Position numbers and translations under genes: made by a program
Part shown: piece after piece, positions 33,298 to 34,358 of the stretch
Numbering within the stretch: the first letter of the stretch is position 1
How the letters are laid out: every line of letters starts with the position of its first letter
Notes under the pieces: model-generated
Database searches by the model: none
What the model saw: only the letters and a program-made list of their open reading frames with translations
What the model was told of the DNA's origin: nothing
NCBI GenBank assembly: GCA_001785355.1
Contig: MFTQ01000008.1
Span: 25,908 to 60,265 of the forward strand
Direction: 5' to 3'
Origin: Candidatus Nomurabacteria bacterium RIFCSPHIGHO2_01_FULL_41_71
GTDB taxonomy: Bacteria > Patescibacteriota > Minisyncoccia > Phycocordibacterales > UBA9973
Length of the DNA stretch: 34,358 nucleotides

Positions 33298-33609
33298 ATG
33301 ATAGAAAAAAAATATGTATTTCGCGGGGGGGTTAGAATAGGATTCTTATCTACAACTTGGCCGAGTGGTATCTTAGAGGTTAATGAAAATCTTTTGACTT
33401 TGCGGAGCGAAATGACAAAACAAGAGCTTGCATTCTCAAAAAGCGACATAATAAAAATAGAGATTAAAAAAGTTTTTCCTATCATTGGATATGGGATACG
33501 TATACATCACACCAAAACCAGTTACAGCAAGAAGATTTACTTTTGGTATTGGAGTTTCCGCTTCAAAGAACTAACAGACGCCCTAAAAGAACTTGGTTGG
33601 TTAAGCTAA
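33298..33609 (+). CDS. Small PH-like protein, candidate immunity partner
   Basis: The product has 103 residues and is soluble. An alternating beta pattern (GILEVNENLLTLRS, KSDIIKIEIKKV, YGIRIHHTK, KIYFWYW) is followed by a final helix FKELTDALKELGW. Together these suggest a bacterial PH-like domain. It starts 7 bases after the secreted Rhs-tip gene, as the PH-like protein at 22909 does after the giant Rhs gene. That parallel supports an immunity-type or membrane-targeting role, but no family is firmly recognised. Confidence 0.6.
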   Translation: MIEKKYVFRGGVRIGFLSTTWPSGILEVNENLLTLRSEMTKQELAFSKSDIIKIEIKKVFPIIGYGIRIHHTKTSYSKKIYFWYWSFRFKELTDALKELGWLS

Positions 33610-33615
33610 ATAACT

Positions 33616-34320
33616 ATGGACAAACCACATAAGCTAGAAAAAATAAAGAAGAACTTGAAAACGACCGGGGATTCTGTCCAAGCAATTGGGTGGATAACCA
33701 TCGCGGGTAACATAGGGTTATATATCTGGAGTATTTTGGATGAAAATATGTCTCAATTAGGTCTTCCAGTAAGCGATTTAACTGGGACCCTCCTAATTGT
33801 TGTGGCTATGATCGTTTTTATAGTTTTAGGAAAAAGAATAAGTAAAGGAATAGATAGGAATATAAAACTCTATTTGCAAGTACTAATAGGCTTGTCTTTG
33901 GTTTTGTTGGTCTGGGTATTTTATTCTGGCGGAAGGGTGGGTATACTATTCTTTCTAGTGATTCTGTATCTTATTTCTTCTTTGATCTCAATTAATAAAG
34001 CCATGAAGATGGAAGAGTTTACTTCGACACTTACTAGCCCTTCTTATAAACTTACTAAGGATGGATGGAAGACGTTTGCTGGTATAGTCACATTGCTTTT
34101 GTTTATGACGTTTTATATTGATGTAAATAAGCCAGGAATATCAAATGCAGAACTTCTGGACCAAACAATTAGAGATACGAAAGCGGAAATAACTCTTCCT
34201 ATTGAAGTTGACGAAGTGACCATTTGGACTGACATACAAGCCGAAGAAAATGCACTTCACTATGTAAGGTCCCCCATTTTTAAGACAAAAAGTAAACCAA
34301 TTAATTTCATCTTAACTTGA
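33616..34320 (+). CDS. Multi-pass membrane protein with a short conserved C-terminal motif
   Basis: The product has 234 residues with five probable membrane segments: IGWITIAGNIGLYIW, TGTLLIVVAMIVFIVLG, LYLQVLIGLSLVLLVWVFY, VGILFFLVILYLISSLISI and FAGIVTLLLFMTFYI. The C-terminus has LPIEVDEVTIWTDIQAEENALHYV, a pattern known from the start of a small extracytoplasmic domain in other proteins. Here it stops about 20 residues later, so the domain seems truncated. It starts 6 bases after the PH-like gene. It is probably part of the same cassette; function is unknown. Confidence 0.6.
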   Translation: MDKPHKLEKIKKNLKTTGDSVQAIGWITIAGNIGLYIWSILDENMSQLGLPVSDLTGTLLIVVAMIVFIVLGKRISKGIDRNIKLYLQVLIGLSLVLLVWVFYSGGRVGILFFLVILYLISSLISINKAMKMEEFTSTLTSPSYKLTKDGWKTFAGIVTLLLFMTFYIDVNKPGISNAELLDQTIRDTKAEITLPIEVDEVTIWTDIQAEENALHYVRSPIFKTKSKPINFILT

Positions 34321-34358
34321 AGCGATTTTTTTAGCAAATTCTCTCGGCGACATTTTTA
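34312..34358 (-). CDS. Possible 3' end of a minus-strand gene (partial)
   Basis: The minus strand reads KMSPREFAKKIASS and then a stop at 34314-34312. The peptide looks protein-like, but only 14 codons are visible. It overlaps the end of the membrane-protein gene by a few bases, so this call is weak. Confidence 0.25.
   Translation of the reverse strand, partial: KMSPREFAKKIASS

Overview
The window looks like a chromosome segment of a Candidate Phyla Radiation (Patescibacteria, probably Parcubacteria-like) bacterium carrying a large accessory island. The inference rests on several things. The sugar-phosphate gene cluster is compact and contains a split transketolase. Lamin-tail and PKD surface proteins are present. 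TGA is an ordinary stop codon. Most genes lack a Shine-Dalgarno sequence, and an extended -10 box (TGnTAnnnT-like) sits 6-9 bases before many ATGs, which suggests leaderless transcripts. No tRNA, rRNA or CRISPR array was seen.

Bases 1-8745 are the core-like part. They hold a partial minus-strand gene and a coiled-coil protein, then GAPDH, RpiB-type isomerase, an inositol-monophosphatase-family phosphatase, a divergent ribulose-phosphate 3-epimerase and the two transketolase halves. Together these genes would link lower glycolysis to the non-oxidative pentose phosphate pathway. A PfkB sugar kinase, a secreted lamin-tail/PKD protein and a 41-residue glycine-rich membrane peptide follow.

Bases 8746-34358 are accessory. 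An AAA ATPase and a subtilisin-like protease form an IetAS-type anti-phage pair (9135-12682), closed by a two-way terminator. Two small minus-strand proteins share a C-terminal helical module. Next comes a 650-base non-coding stretch with three covarying 27-29 base palindromes and the first copy (A) of a structured RNA. After it lie two small envelope proteins, a 2552-residue SpvB/YD-repeat/Rhs surface protein and a PH-like membrane protein that could be its immunity partner. A minus-strand module encodes a ParB-methyltransferase fusion, a phage small-terminase-like HTH protein and a large serine recombinase, and probably explains the island's mobility.

A 720-base intergenic region ends in the second copy (B) of the structured RNA. 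It leads into a VRR-NUC nuclease, a winged-helix protein and a 1089-residue SF2 helicase with a C-terminal nuclease-like region, a likely defence module. The window closes with a short secreted Rhs-tip protein and two PH-like/membrane proteins that resemble another toxin-immunity cassette.

The observation I consider most novel is the paired RNA (14054-14209 and 27825-27985). Two diverged copies keep the same H-type pseudoknot and three hairpins through compensatory changes. Each has its own promoter and a terminal T run, and each stands directly upstream of accessory cargo.
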